Shown: in pieces, positions 8,858-19,489 of the stretch | Position numbering within the stretch: position 1 is the first letter of the stretch | Layout of the letters: the number at the start of each line of letters is the position of its first letter | NCBI GenBank assembly: GCA_050084515.1 | Contig: CM114271.1 | Span: 68,386,001-68,450,000, forward strand | Origin: Blasia pusilla | Lineage: Eukaryota > Marchantiophyta > Marchantiopsida > Blasiales | Direction of reading: 5' to 3' | DNA: 64,000 nucleotides | Notes under the pieces: generated by a model | Seen by the model: the letters and a program-made list of their open reading frames with translations, nothing else | Databases searched by the model: none | Told to the model about the DNA's origin: nothing | Position numbers and translations under genes: made by a program

Positions 8858-11800
8858 AATAGAAGTTCAATCACTCTTTGAGCATTTGAAAAGGGAAGCC
8901 AATGGAGTACTTACTTGTTTTGCATTCTCCATCCCATCCTTGACAAGTACTTTATCTAGATACTTCCTCTGAGGCAATCATAGTTGTTTTTGCTTCCTAT
9001 CGCGATGAATCTCCATCCCTAAAATCTTCTTGGCATGACCCAAGTCCTTCATTGAAAACTTCTTGCTCAACTTTGCTTTCAAATATGCAATATGAGACTT
9101 ATTCTGTGTGATCAACATGTCATCCACATAGAGTCCCAACACAATGTAACCAAACCGCTTGGAATTCTCCACCTCCTTCATGTAAATGCAACAATCATGT
9201 TCACTCGGGTGAACCCTTGAGATCACATGAAGGAATCAAACCATTTGTTCCATTGTCTAGGACTATGGTTCAAACCATATAAGGAGCGCAAGAGTAAACA
9301 TGCTTAGTGTTTAATTATTCTTCTCCTCAACAAAACCTTCTGGTTGTGCTATATAAATCTCTTCATCAAGCAAACCATGTAGGAACGTAGTAATCACATT
9401 AATTTGATCTAATTTTAGATCATAGAATGCTACAATTGCAAGTAAAACACAGATAGTAGCGAGTTTCTCTTGAGGCAAATCCACTAGGCGCCATGTTGAG
9501 TTCTTATGCAAAGAACCCAACTCCTAAACCCACTTATTCTTCTCTAGAGAGTTCATAGCTTCATCATAGCTAGAAGGATCTTCATCCTCTGAGTAAAATT
9601 ACACGGGATCATCCTCTTGCTCAACCAAATGAACACGAGGATTTGCAAAACCAAATCTATCAGGGGGTTGGCCAAGATTAACCCTCGTAGAATGTCACAA
9701 TTGAGGGGCTACATCTTTGTTAGAGGGACCAACATCATGCTCAACACCTTCAAGCTCCACCATGGTAGGCTCTTCCACCTGTTCCTCCTAATTATCCCAC
9801 GGTCTTGACAACCATGCTTTGTAAAAAACAACATTTCTACTCACAATTGCGTTACAATCAATAGGGTCTAGCCCTCCTACCCAGGACTAAAGCCTAGAAA
9901 AATGCATTTCCGAGACTTGGGATTCAACTTAGACATGTGTGTCTGCTCTATGTGAACATAAGCAATACAACCAAAAACCCAAAGTCTAGATTAATCAACA
10001 AGTCTCTTATACCACAACTCAAATGGAGTTTGCATCAATTTACTAGTATGCGGTGATAGGTTGTAAACATATGTAGCTTGATTCATAGCTTCAACCCAAA
10101 ACCCTTGAGGTAACTTGGACTTACTCAGCATGCTACATGCTTTTTCCAATAACATGTGATTCAACCATTCTTTGGTATAGTAAAATGATGCTTTAATCTA
10201 ATATCACGACCAAAATAATCAAACTCATTAGATCTATATTCATCCCCAATATTTGTCCATATATATATCTCAACGCCTCCCAGTTTGTAGCTCCACCATG
10301 GCCTTCCGATCCATTCTTTGAAGATCTCAAAGATTTGAGACTTCTCCTTCATGTAGTATAGCCAACTTATCTGAGAGTAATCATGAACAAACGTCACAAA
10401 ATATCTGGCTCCACCCAATGATTGCACTAGCGCTAGCTATACCCCAAACATATGAATGTAGACTCTTAAGAATTTCATGAGAATGGTAAGAACTAGAATT
10501 GAAACTAACTCTTTTCTGCTTGCCAAGAATGCAATCTTCACAAAAAGAGAGTTTATCAAATTGTGCACCTTCTAGCAATTTCCTATTTTCCAAGGATGTC
10601 AATCCTTTACCACTCAAGTGCCTCAAATGTGCATGCCATAAATCAATTGCAGATGTGCGACTTGATGTTGACGGTGGTTCAAGTGAAGCTGATGTAGATG
10701 CTACTACATCTAAACGTTCCACCATAGAATCCACATACTCCACCATAGGAGCAATCACATCTCCTTCCAAGATGTACAAGTTGTTCTATCATTGCCCTTT
10801 GAGAAAAGATTTAGAATCTTTCACTACAAAAGCACACCATCATGTGCATGGATTTGTGATATATCGGGTTTCAAAGCGCCAAGAGAGATCAAATTCTTAC
10901 TAATGTCTGGAATGTGTCTAACGTGAGTAAGTTGTCTCACAGCACCATCAAACATACAGAATTTAATAGTCCATATTCCAATGATTTCACATCGAACACC
11001 ATTGCCAACCTCCACACTACTAGTACATTGGTGATAAGTTGAGAATAGAGAATGCTTTGGACACACGTGATAAGAGGAACCCGAATCCAACATCCATTTA
11101 TTATTATACACCAAATTGACAACACTAACTTCAGCATCATCCTTGTCATCAACAATCACTATCCCAGTTGAAGATGAAGATGCACCATTGTAAACACGAA
11201 GCTTAGGCTTTTTCAAAGAAGGACAAGCACTCTTAGTGTGCCCCGTCTCATGACAATGCCAACATTAAACTCCCTTACTATGGGATTTAGACTCAGATCT
11301 ATTATGAGATCTACATCTAAATTGATTTGTAGAACGTTCAGTTTGCCTTCCTCAAACCATCAATGCACTAGACTCATCATTCGGTGAAGCATAATGTTGT
11401 TTTCTCCAATCAGCCAGAATTGTAGCCTTCACGTCATGTAGCTTTAACGTGACCTTGTCATGTGTGATGATAATAACAATTGTTTGATAACTTCGAGGAA
11501 GTGACATCAACAAATACATTGCTAGATACTTCTCTACCAACTTTTCTCCTGCCATAGTGACCTCATGAACAATCTCATCAAATGTACTTAGATGATCACG
11601 CATGTGCGTTACCTCCTTTTGTTAGCTTCAACTTGAATAGTCACTCCATTTGGTAGATCTGAGTAGTCATTGATTTATTCTGGTACAATTGAGAAGCGGC
11701 GTGTCCCAAATCTTCTTAGCATTACGATCCATCCCCAAAATATTCTTGAGAATATTTTTGGCCAAGAAAATTTCAATAGTACTACACGCTTGCAAAAACA

Positions 11801-11979
11801 TGTCCTCCCATTCCTCATCTATGAGATTGGAAGGATTATTGATACCAGTGATCGATGGTCTTCTCAAGACCTTGTTGGATCAACACATTGGTCACCTTTA
11901 TACTCCAAAGGCTAAAGTTGACCTTCCCATCAAACTTCTCTACCTCAAACTTGGGAGCTAACGGCTTTCCAGAAGCCAT

Positions 11980-12221
11980 GGATGTTAATTACTAAGCACA
12001 AAAAACAAACACAGAAGTTCTTCACCAAGTCCTTCCAAATGATCAACTTCAAAATAATGTGGTTATCCACCCTTTTGGGATGTGATCAAAAAGGAAAAGT
12101 AAAACTTATTTTCCAAAATTGGAAAAAATAAGCACCAAAATATAGCATTTGAAATTATGAACCCAAATCTGAAGACAATTTTCCAAACAGACTTCTAATA
12201 AGAAAGTTCTCACAAAAATAA
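11980..12221. other. Copia leader upstream of gag, no primer site found (copy B: 44,959-45,198)
   Basis: AT-rich stretch between the LTR-like block and the gag ATG. A tRNA-Met primer-binding site (TGGTATCAGAGC on the minus strand) is absent, so either the 5' end of this Copia is damaged or it uses another primer. Confidence 0.4.
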
Positions 12222-12538
12222 TGTTGTCATTCGGGTTCCACCAAGTCTTGGTCGGGTTGAGATTTTCTCGACCTTCCACCAACCCTCAGCGGAATGAGAT
12301 TGTCTTGACCCTCCGCAGACCCTTTTTCAGGTAGAGATCGTCTCGACCCTCCACAGACCCTCCGTCGGCCCTCCTCTTCCTTGCGTAACTTCAAACAACA
12401 TGAGCCTTGAGTTTCACTATGGACTTCCACAAGCCCATGTATAGAGGAGCAACACATCTAACCCTAGTTAAGATCTAACGATGTTTAGAGTAACTTTGGT
12501 TAAGTGTTAACACAAGACCCAAGAGTAAATACCTAACA
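12222..12538 (-). mobile_element. LTR-like block between two Copia fragments, copy A
   Basis: On the minus strand it starts with TGTTAGGTATTTACTCTTGG directly after a purine tract (AAGTCAAGGGGGAGTT), the expected PPT/LTR border, so the start at 12,538 is well supported. The inner end is less certain; ATGACAACA at 12,222 gives a TG...CA unit of 317 bp. Inside are three or four imperfect GGAGGGTCGAGACAATCTC repeats at about 45-bp spacing. Confidence 0.5.
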
Positions 12539-13309
12539 AACTCCCCCTTGACTTAAGTCATAGGGAAGGTAAGCTCTGCTCTAAATGAATCACTCAACGA
12601 GAATTTCTATACAATCACCCGATTAGGGTCTCTTCGCAAAAAACTAATCAAAGTTTAACTAAAGGTTCACTAGAACTAAGCCATAGCCATGATAGGAGTG
12701 AGTGATAACATGCATATACATAGATTACAAAATGCTAACTTACTCTACTTGTGATTCACATGCACAATTTGGAATGTGTCGCGATTATGTAAAAAACTCT
12801 CCTAAGGAATGACTTTGGTTAGGGCGTCAAGTGGGTTGAGTTTACCATCAATTTTGATTAATTAGCTCAAACATCTTATCTAACATAGCTTGTCTAATAA
12901 AATGATACAATATGTCAATACGTTTCATTCTATTGTCCATTATCTAGTTACTAGCAAGGCGAAGAGCACTTTGACTATCACCATGGAGATTGGTGCTCTC
13001 ATGTACCTATCCCATTTCACTAACAAGCCGATTCAACCAAATCGCTTCATTCAGTGCTTCTGCTACCGCTACATATTCAACTTATGTTATTGACTAAGCT
13101 ATACACTTCTATTATGTACATCTCCAACAATTCACCCACCACCTAGTGTGAATATATATCCTCTCATAGACCATCTTTCATCTAGATCCTGGAGTCAACA
13201 TCAACATAACCAAGGAGAGATTTTGCTTTGTTCGAATTTGCATCAAACAAAAGACCATGATCTATTGTATCCTTGAGATACCTAAGAATCCACTTCACAG
13301 CATCCCAAT
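12539..13309 (-). pseudogene. Second Copia: RNase H C-terminal end and polypurine tract, copy A
   Basis: The minus strand reads WDAVKWILRYLKDT at the upstream edge (13,309), then DANSNKAKSLLGYVDVD. It continues with pieces of the conserved RNase H end (sequence equivalent to the ATEAEYVA region near 13,060-13,090 and IDILYHFIR-type sequence near 12,900), with stops and frame changes. It ends in the purine tract next to the LTR. It differs in sequence from the RNase H of the neighbouring Copia, so it is another element. Its upstream side is cut off exactly where a CACTA-like terminus begins. Confidence 0.75.
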
Positions 13310-13624
13310 CACTAGTGCAAAATAATGTACTTTGGCACTACACAAATGGCTTGCAAACTAGTCATTTTAACAAAAGAATGACGAGCCCATTTTAGTCTTT
13401 TCGGACTTCGTTGCTCGAACATTTTTGTTCTGGTCCAAAAATATTGAGAGCCAGAAGCACATTGAATTTTACATGCATCGTTGAAAATATGCAGCATAAT
13501 CATACAATCTTATTGATAACATTAAAAACCTGTAGCACAATCATAGAGTATCTAAATTGAGTGATAGAGGCATTCATTCTATATGAAGGATAGCAATGAT
13601 TCAAGATGAGGCAAATGGCAATGT
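13310..13624 (+). mobile_element. CACTA-like terminus and subterminal region
   Basis: CACTAGTGCAAAATAATG starts at 13,310, abutting the broken RNase H. It is followed by TTTGGCACTACACAAATGGC and further short repeats, the look of a CACTA terminal inverted repeat with subterminal motifs. The opposite end (…TTTTGCACTAGTG) was not found in the window. The PTTA remnant at 7,091-7,914 belongs to the same superfamily. Only the end is claimed. Confidence 0.45.
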
Positions 13625-13919
13625 TGTTAGGAATTGACTCTAATTCTTAACTGTAGTTAGTTGGCCTAACTTGGGTTAATAACCCTTAGCTAGTTATGGA
13701 TAAGATTTCATTGGGCCCACGTACACTCTTAGTTCCCCTTCTTAGGGTATACCTTGGGAGGAAGAGCTTTCTCTTCCTCATTCTTTACATGTACTCTCAT
13801 GCTATGAATCCTTCATGAGTTTCTCCACTATGGGGTCCCATTGGTTTAGTATGACAGAGTTGTGCTCTCTCATGTTCTGCATACTTGCTGCCTAGTATGA
13901 TCTGATCGTTTTCCTTACA
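13625..13919 (+). mobile_element. Copia-type LTR with tRNA-Met primer site, plus strand
   Basis: A TG...CA unit of 295 bp (TGTTAGGAATTG ... TTTTCCTTACA) is followed after two bases by TGGTATCAGAGC at 13,922-13,933, the complement of the 3' end of plant initiator tRNA-Met. It is a 5' LTR; the matching 3' LTR is not in the window. It is clearly related to the minus-strand LTR at 18,692-18,999 (shared TTCTTTACATGTACT, ATCCTTCA, GAGTTTCTC and TTGCTGCCTAGT). Confidence 0.85.
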
Positions 13920-13933
13920 AGTGGTATCAGAGC

Positions 13934-14740
13934 TTTTGGGTTTGTGGTTCAGTTGCTTAGGCAGTGGTGGGAGTGTTCTTCGTGTTGGATCATGGCCATG
14001 GATTGGATCATTGTTCGACGATTGGTTGATTGTGTCATAGGTCATGCACGTTGTTGTTGAGAATTCCTTTGAGATCTGATTCATGTTCGACGGTTTTCTC
14101 TAATGGCTGAAATCGATCAAAACTCTTCTTCCTTGTTTCCATTGTTGCTATAACTCAAGATTGAGAACAAATGTCAATCTGAGTTGGATTGGCAACATTC
14201 TAGAGCAAGATTGAAGAGTGGAGTGGCAAAAATTTTCTTTGTTGAGCTCTGTGATAGCCATAACCAAGACCTTGAGATGGAGGCCGTATGACCTTGTGGA
14301 TTAGGTCAGGTTCTGAAACATGCTATATCATGCTCAGTAGAGGCTCATTGGAAAGAGATTGGCGATCTGATTTCAACAATGTAAGGCGCTTCCTGAACGG
14401 ATCGAGCTATAACGACCGAGTTATAGCTAATCAAAGTTTGCAGTCTTTTTTCTTCTCACGGTTTTTTGATAATTTTTTCACGAAATGATTGGTGGACACA
14501 TTTCTCGTGTTTTATCGCACCTGAATTTTGAGAAATTTGATTTGATTGAGAATCATTTGATCTTGATGATTTTGGGCGTGGATATGGATTGGTATTGATT
14601 GGTCAAGAGTTGTGCACGGATTTTCAAGTGATAAGATTGGAACGAAGTGGGACGCCAAGATGGGCCCTGGAAAGTGAGAAATGTTTTTCTAGCTGGAAAT
14701 AGCTTCTCAAATGCTTTCCAACGACGTGTGTGAGACTTTC
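13934..14740 (+). other. Degenerate retroelement interior (copy B: 46,915-47,721)
   Basis: Follows the primer site. An ATG at 14,103 opens a short gag-like frame (MAEIDQNSSSLF) that stops within 20 codons. No further domain is recognisable. Confidence 0.35.
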
Positions 14741-14885
14741 TACACAACTATATAACCATGAGTTCTCTTGAGAGATAGGAGGAGCTTTGCTAAGGCATAG
14801 TAAAGCATGTTGGTGTTTTCGTGGACGTAGTCGCACCGAAGGTGAACTACGTATGATCTCTTGTGTCGACCAGATCGTTGAATGG
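14741..14885 (+). mobile_element. LTR U5-like remnant
   Basis: Contains GTGGACGTAGTCGCACCGAA followed by GAACTACGTATGATCTCTTGTGTC. This is the kind of sequence found in the R/U5 of plant Copia LTRs, preceded by TATATAA-like DNA at 14,749. The element's ends were not found. The copy B counterpart is at 47,722-47,866. Confidence 0.35.
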
Positions 14886-15177
14886 TGTGTCACATGTGCA
14901 TAGCATTTTTTCTCAACATTAGTATCCATTTTGAACTAATTTTTATAGTTATTACCAGTAACAAGAGAACTTTTAATAGCAAAACACAAGTAACAAGGGT
15001 TAAAGGGAGAAAATCATGCTTCAGGGGTACGCTTAATTTACATGGAGTGAGGGCCCATGGACCAAAGGCTAGAGATCCCATAAACGGAAACCCAAGAGGA
15101 ACAAAGAGGTTATAGTAGAGGTAGTGTCTCGCCGGTTGCTTTCGGCCAAAAACATCCTAACCCATTCATCAATCGAG

Positions 15178-15268
15178 CAACTCATCGGAGTCCGACAAGT
15201 TGCGTTTGGCCAAAAACATCCCAAAAACAATGGCGACTCAAACAACTTGTCGGAGTCCGACGGTTTGC
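15178..15268. repeat. Two hairpin repeats at the 3' side of the DGNHR gene
   Basis: CAACTCATCGGAGTCCGACA (continuing AGTTGCG) at 15,178 and CAACTTGTCGGAGTCCGACG (continuing GTTTGC) at 15,243 are interrupted palindromes of the same type as the array at 16,817-17,492. They lie just past the stop codon of the gene at 15,282-16,471. Confidence 0.75.
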
Positions 15269-15281
15269 AGCAAGAAGAAAC

Positions 15282-16471
15282 TTACGTGTTCATGGCATGC
15301 ATGGCCATCTCCACCGTCGCCATGTGATGAGGGTATGGATGAAGGACCACTGCCTTCACGCAAAATTGTGCCTCCAAGAAGTTTGGGCGCTCCTCTGCAA
15401 ACTTTGTCCACGCCATAAACCTGTGATTTCCATCCCAGATGAAGAAATGCAGATTCCTCATCCAGCTGAATTCCGTCCCCTCTACTTGCCTTCTGAATTC
15501 TGATCTCTCATCCTCCGAATGTGTCGAGCTTTTCCAAGTCCTCCTCCGTAGAAGTGCTTGGGTTCCATGCTCATCGTAAGGGCTGAACATAGAACGGAGG
15601 AAGTTGTCGATGTATGGATCGCCGCCGCCCCGATGGTTTGAGCCGCAATATCCTCGTCGATGAATTTCGCGGACGTACTCCATTGTCCGCAATCGGCGAG
15701 TGGAATTCTCGGGCGTTCTGGCCCTCCATCAGTGCCATATGCTTTACCACCTGTCACAACCGGGACAAGATCAGTAAGCTACACTTAATTGCCAATGAAT
15801 TGCAAGATGGGCCTTCACATAATTTAAAAAACCCAGATCCTCTCTTACCCGCTCAAAGATTGGGTCGGTTTTACACCAATCGCTCGAGACAAAGAAGCAG
15901 TTGGCAAGTCCATTGGAAACTCGTCGATCCGATAGAGGTCAATTTCTTCCGCTGGGCTTAGAGACGAGGATGACCGCTCTCCTGCTTCTTTGGCAATGTC
16001 CACCATCTCCACGCTGGCGGTCCTCATGACCTCATCGTCCATGATTTGAACCGGCCGTTTCGCTATATTGATTGTGTCCTCGAACTTCATCGGGGACATT
16101 TTTCGCATCTCAACACTTTCGGTTGACGGGGCGGTGTCGTCAATGGCTATTGCTTTTTCCCTCCTCACTTTAGCCAATTCTGCTCTTCTCACCAACGCGT
16201 CCAGACGCTTCTTTTCTCGCTTTTCGTCGGCGACCCTTTTCTTCAAGGCCTGCGACATCTCAGCCTCTGCGTTTTGTTTATCGAACGCCTCTTGTACACG
16301 TTTTGCAAGAAGCTCCTGGTTGTGCATCTCCGCTTCCCTTTCCCACTCCTCGATTTCTTGCTGCCTTATCTCATTTGCCGAACGAGGCCCTGGAGATGGT
16401 GACGCAGGAGTCCTAATGGACTTGGGAGTGAAGCTCCCAGACTTGTTTGCTTGAGCTTTTTTCCTCGTCAT
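15282..16471 (-). pseudogene. Two-exon gene with DGNHR motif, copy A (frame broken)
   Basis: Same gene as copy B at 48,266-49,469. ATG is at 16,469-16,471 (MTRKKAQ), the intron is 15,751-15,848 (GTAAGAG...TGACAG) and TAA is at 15,282. Exon 1 encodes a Lys/Arg/Glu-rich helical protein and exon 2 the FIWDGNHRFMAWT segment. In this copy indels near 15,570-15,680 and 15,880-15,900 disrupt both exons. They coincide with places where copy B has CAG or CTG, so the gene may be intact in reality. The TATA box lies at 16,725-16,732. Confidence 0.7.
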
Positions 16472-16724
16472 TTTTCCCAGAAATTCCTCCACCTATGTCC
16501 ACGATGAATCGCTTGATCAGTCGCCTTGCTGATGTCGAGATGAGTCGCCTTGATGGGTAGCTCGAATCGTCTCGCGATCGTTTGGTCGAACCGTCTTGCT
16601 CTCGTTCGCTTGTATCGTCTCGCAATGACTCGCCGTGTGAAGCGCCCCTTGGTATCTGATCAGCTCTGCGCGGGAGAGCAATAGAGATCGTGAAATGAGA
16701 AACCAGAAATAAGTATTTCTTCCC

Positions 16725-16732
16725 TATTTATA
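16725..16732 (-). promoter_or_regulatory. TATA box of the DGNHR gene
   Basis: TATAAATA on the minus strand within GTATAAATAGGG, about 250 bases upstream of the ATG, placed between the gene and the hairpin array. Copy B: 49,723-49,730. Confidence 0.6.
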
Positions 16733-16816
16733 CTTTTCTAGCCGTTGGGCTGACCGTTGGGTCGCATTGTTCTTCCGTCGACGACGTGCCGGCCGTTACG
16801 GAAGTCTGGACGTGAA

Positions 16817-17492
16817 AAATGGCAACCCGTCGGAGTCCGACAGGTTGCGCGCCTCCGCCGTCCAGGGACGATAACGCGAGGTGCACGAGCAACCCGTCAG
16901 AGACCGACAGGTTGAGCGCCTCCGCCATCTTCGGACAAGAACGGGAGGTACCCGCGCAACCCGTCGGAGATCGACAGGTTGCGCGCCTCCGCCGTCTTCG
17001 GACAAGAACGGGACGTAACCGCGCAACCCGTCGGAGACCGTTGGGTTGCACGCTTCCCTCGTCAAGGGTTAACAACCTGGGCTTTCCGCGCAACTCGTCG
17101 GAGGCCGACAGGTTGCACGCTTCCTTCATGTAAGCGAAACAAGGGGAGGCCCTTGCGCAACCCGTCGGAGGGCGACGGGTTGCACGCCTCGCCGTCTTTG
17201 GGCAAGAAGGTGCGGCACCCGTGGAACTCGTAGAGAACAGATGCTTTGCACGCTTCCTTCATGTAAGTGTTACACCATGAGATAATTGGGCAACCCGTCT
17301 GATGTTGACGGGTTGCAAGCCTCCGCCATCTTCGGGAAAGAAGGAGCGGTATCCGAGCAACTCCTTGGAGAGCGATGGGTTTCCAGCTTCGATCATGTTT
17401 GCGTTTCAAGGTAAGGCACAAGCGTGCAACCCGTCCAAAGTCGACGGGTTGTAGGCTTCGCTTAGCTTAGGTTAATAGTTGAGTAACCAGGA
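16817..17492. repeat. Array of CAACCCGTCGG..CCGACGGGTTG hairpins between divergent promoters
   Basis: About nine to ten units of roughly 60-90 bp, each containing an interrupted palindrome close to CAACCCGTCGGAGnCCGACRGGTTGC (for example at 16,821, 16,890, 16,957, 17,024, 17,158, 17,292 and 17,431). Spacers are of two alternating types, one with CGCCTCCGCC(A/G)TCTTCGGACAAGAACGG and one with CACGCTTCCTTCATGTAAG. The array fills the gap between a minus-strand TATA box (16,725) and a plus-strand TATA box (17,681). Confidence 0.85.
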
Positions 17493-17680
17493 CTCCGACG
17501 GGTTCCAACAAAATGAAGTGTGCTTCGCAACCCACGTCTTTGCTTCCCAAATCCTATAACAGATTGCAACAAAATTGAATCGGTTGTAACGGAATTGAAT
17601 CCATTGTGTCAGACAATTTCACCTACCGAACTTCATCTTGTCAGTAAAATTCTGTCAGGAGTATCTGATTTCCTATTCAC

Positions 17681-17688
17681 TATAAATT
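17681..17688 (+). promoter_or_regulatory. TATA box of the MDNYVK gene
   Basis: TATAAATT in CACTATAAATTAAAA, 58 bases before the ATG at 17,739, divergent from the TATA box at 16,725. Copy B: 50,653-50,660. Confidence 0.55.
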
Positions 17689-17738
17689 AAAAATTCTCAT
17701 TCTCATTCTCACTCTCCTCCCGTACAAAATTTCTGGGA

Positions 17739-18056
17739 ATGGATAATTATGTGAAGCTCACTTGTGGCAGTCATCTGGTGGCCCTTCCTCAATCAGAAAT
17801 CGTTCGACCGCAAGCTCTTGAGTCTTTCATAGCAGTGGATGAAAATTTTCTCTCTGTTCGATTTCTTCTACAAATTGGAACCATCTTTGTATCCAAGGAT
17901 GTTAGGGTGGACGGTACCGAGGACATAATAGGTGCGACAGTCCAGCCAGTGATTGCAGACCGTAAAGTATGGAATCTCCTACCTCTGGTCAAATCATTTT
18001 GGCAAACATGTAAGTACATCCTTGCTTCAACTTCAAAACCTTGTGGGGGATGGTGA
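17739..18056 (+). CDS. Unknown small gene (starts MDNYVK), copy A
   Basis: ATG at 17,739 opens 105 codons (MDNYVKLTCGSHLVALPQSE...). A strong donor, CAT|GTAAGT, occurs at about 18,011, so exon 1 may end there with the rest of the frame read into intron. Possible acceptors lie downstream (TTACTGTTCAG near 18,303 and TTTCTTTCAG near 18,407), followed by an open stretch of about 40 codons ending at a TGA near 18,431, but the phase does not fit cleanly. No family recognised. It faces away from the DGNHR gene and shares the hairpin-rich intergenic region with it. Confidence 0.45.
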   Translation: MDNYVKLTCGSHLVALPQSEIVRPQALESFIAVDENFLSVRFLLQIGTIFVSKDVRVDGTEDIIGATVQPVIADRKVWNLLPLVKSFWQTCKYILASTSKPCGGW

Positions 18057-18059
18057 CTA

Positions 18060-18677
18060 GAGTAACAGAATGAAGTTAAAATTAAAGTAGTATGGGGGAA
18101 GAGGATGGTTGCCACTCTTGTGGTGATGACGATGTCAACTTGACTGTCTTTGCTTTGACATTAATGACATGAGAAGGAATGATCGAGCTTAATTTTGCTT
18201 TTTGGCGTGCTGGACAGCCTTGTCGTTTGCGCCGTATCTTGAGATGATGCCACAACGGTGATGATGTCCAGCGCCAAAGGATGGACTACAGTACTTACTG
18301 TTCAGACGGAGGTTTTTGTCAACCCCAACTGTGCGTTGGTTGGTTCGTTCCTCGGTAGTGTGACTGTGTGTTCTTCCTCTACTTTTGGATTACACTTTTC
18401 TTTCAGCATGGTTGCGGAGATCGTGGAGTGATTCTATTTTTCCATCTATGAGCAGCGTGGTTGGTTCATAGGGGATCTATAAACAACTGGGCATAGAGCC
18501 ACATCCGACACTCGAATGAAGTTTCAATCGGGAAACATAGTTACCATCACTGCTTTCCAACATGAAACCTTGAATGCAAAACAACCAATGAAATGATCAG
18601 ACAATTGTCCACCCACATTCAACACAACGAATGCTCTCACCACTGCCCAGGAAATTCAACCGAACGTCGAACACAAA
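18060..18677 (-). other. Interior next to the minus-strand LTR, gag-like ORF possible
   Basis: On the minus strand after the primer site is a leader and then a frame (MLKEKCNPKVEEEHT...) open for 82 codons in copy B (51,127-51,375) but broken in copy A. Nothing in it is recognisable as gag. The same DNA is intron or downstream sequence of the plus-strand gene at 17,739. Confidence 0.3.
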
Positions 18678-18691
18678 GCTCTGATATCCCT

Positions 18692-18999
18692 TGTAGGGAA
18701 CTGTCGACACGGACTAGGCAGCAAAGTAGAACATGAAAGCACTCGATCTCACACTACACCCACAAGACATCACGATAGAGAAACTCCTGAAGGATCCATA
18801 GCTCATGAGAAAGTACATGTGAAGAATGAGGGAGAGAATGCTCTCCCTCCAACCTATACCCCCCAGGGAGGCTCACATGAGTGGGCCTAATCTAAGCAGA
18901 TCTTATCCAAATGTAATCCAAGGTTAACTAACCCTACTAAGGCCAAACTAACCAAATCCCGGAACTCAAATCAATTCCTAGCAAGCTATGGCGCCAACA
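18692..18999 (-). mobile_element. Copia-type LTR with primer site, minus strand
   Basis: On the minus strand it is a TG...CA unit of 308 bp (TGTTGGCGCCATAGC ... CAGTTCCCTACA) followed by GGATATCAGAGC at 18,678-18,689, one base off the tRNA-Met complement. It is homologous to the plus-strand LTR at 13,625-13,919 but clearly diverged. The two face each other head to head around 4.8 kb, so they are not the two LTRs of one element. Confidence 0.8.
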
Positions 19000-19489
19000 A
19001 AACAATTTACCAATGAAACATATATTGTTTAGAATTCTCAAAACCATTTTGGGAACTACACATTCAAGTCCAACATTCTGCTCAGTATTGAAGAGCTCAA
19101 TCTATCTACACTTCCTTGAATGTCTAGCAATGATTTCCAAATTCTCCTTGGCTCAACTCTTCATAAACCTTTCAATACGTGCAACAGTTTTTCAAGGAGT
19201 TTTACAAATGACATTGTTAGATTTCTTGAATTGTTTAGCCCTTCCTTGAAAGTCTCAATCTGTTGTTAATTAGCAAAAATACATTCCTAAGTTCTCTCTC
19301 GTCTCTCAGTGAGGCCTTTGTGCTTAAACCATTTTAGGGTTTTAAACCCTAAACCCTTTTTATGAGCCTAAACCACAAGATATTTATCCGATCCAACCAT
19401 TGTCGAAACATGGCTAGGCATGCATGGGCACAATAATGCAACAGTGTGATAGGTCGCCCAATCAGCTGCTCACGTGTTCGAGGAAGGGT
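19000..19489. other. No recognisable gene (copy B: 51,963-52,447)
   Basis: AT-rich DNA containing TTTTAGGGTTTTAAACCCTAAACCC near 19,333, an interstitial telomere-like snippet of fewer than three CCCTAAA units. No coding region supported. Confidence 0.4.

Larger units (their letters stand above)
8160..11979 (-). pseudogene. Copia retrotransposon polyprotein, copy A (broken, MITE-split)
   Basis: Domains appear in Copia order on the minus strand. Gag starts at ATG 11,977-11,979 (MASGKPLAPKFEVEKFDGK, UBN2-like). A CCHC knuckle C-x2-C-x4-H-x4-C lies at about 11,226-11,264. The aspartic protease has MLDSGSSYHVC near 11,080. The GAG-pre-integrase zinc region (LWHAHLRHLSGKG ... CEDCILGK) is at 10,500-10,680, followed by the integrase core (FVTFVHDYSQISWLYYMKEK). 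Reverse transcriptase spans 8,690-9,520, with TTFLHGLLDEEIYIAQPEGF and the catalytic YVDDML. RNase H begins at 8,180-8,314 (SRFMSNPGKSH). A 357-bp MITE separates reverse transcriptase from RNase H, and a (CT)n tract sits inside reverse transcriptase. Several stops and frameshifts make it non-autonomous. Confidence 0.9.

Noticed and set aside
8639-8881. 80-codon ORF with a Ser-Leu run
   Set aside because: Translation of the (CT)n microsatellite on the strand opposite to the Copia gene.
8160-13309. A single circularly permuted Copia (RNase H-LTR-gag-RT), with the 33 kb repeat made by LTR-LTR recombination around a 28 kb insertion
   Set aside because: After the MITE at 8,319-8,675 the reverse transcriptase continues into its own RNase H (SRFMSNPGKSH...), which differs from the RNase H at 13,309, so two elements are present and the permutation is not needed.
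15614-16454. Plus-strand ORFs opposite the DGNHR gene (115-162 codons)
   Set aside because: Shadow frames of the minus-strand exons, with no domain and no consistent length between copies.
16728-17421. Long ORFs over the hairpin array, up to 262 codons in copy B (49,736-50,524)
   Set aside because: They read through GC-rich repeats on either strand, encode repeated Arg/Pro-rich peptide without conservation, and frames differ between copies.
19333-19357. Telomere repeat array
   Set aside because: Fewer than three CCCTAAA units; too short to be more than an interstitial snippet.
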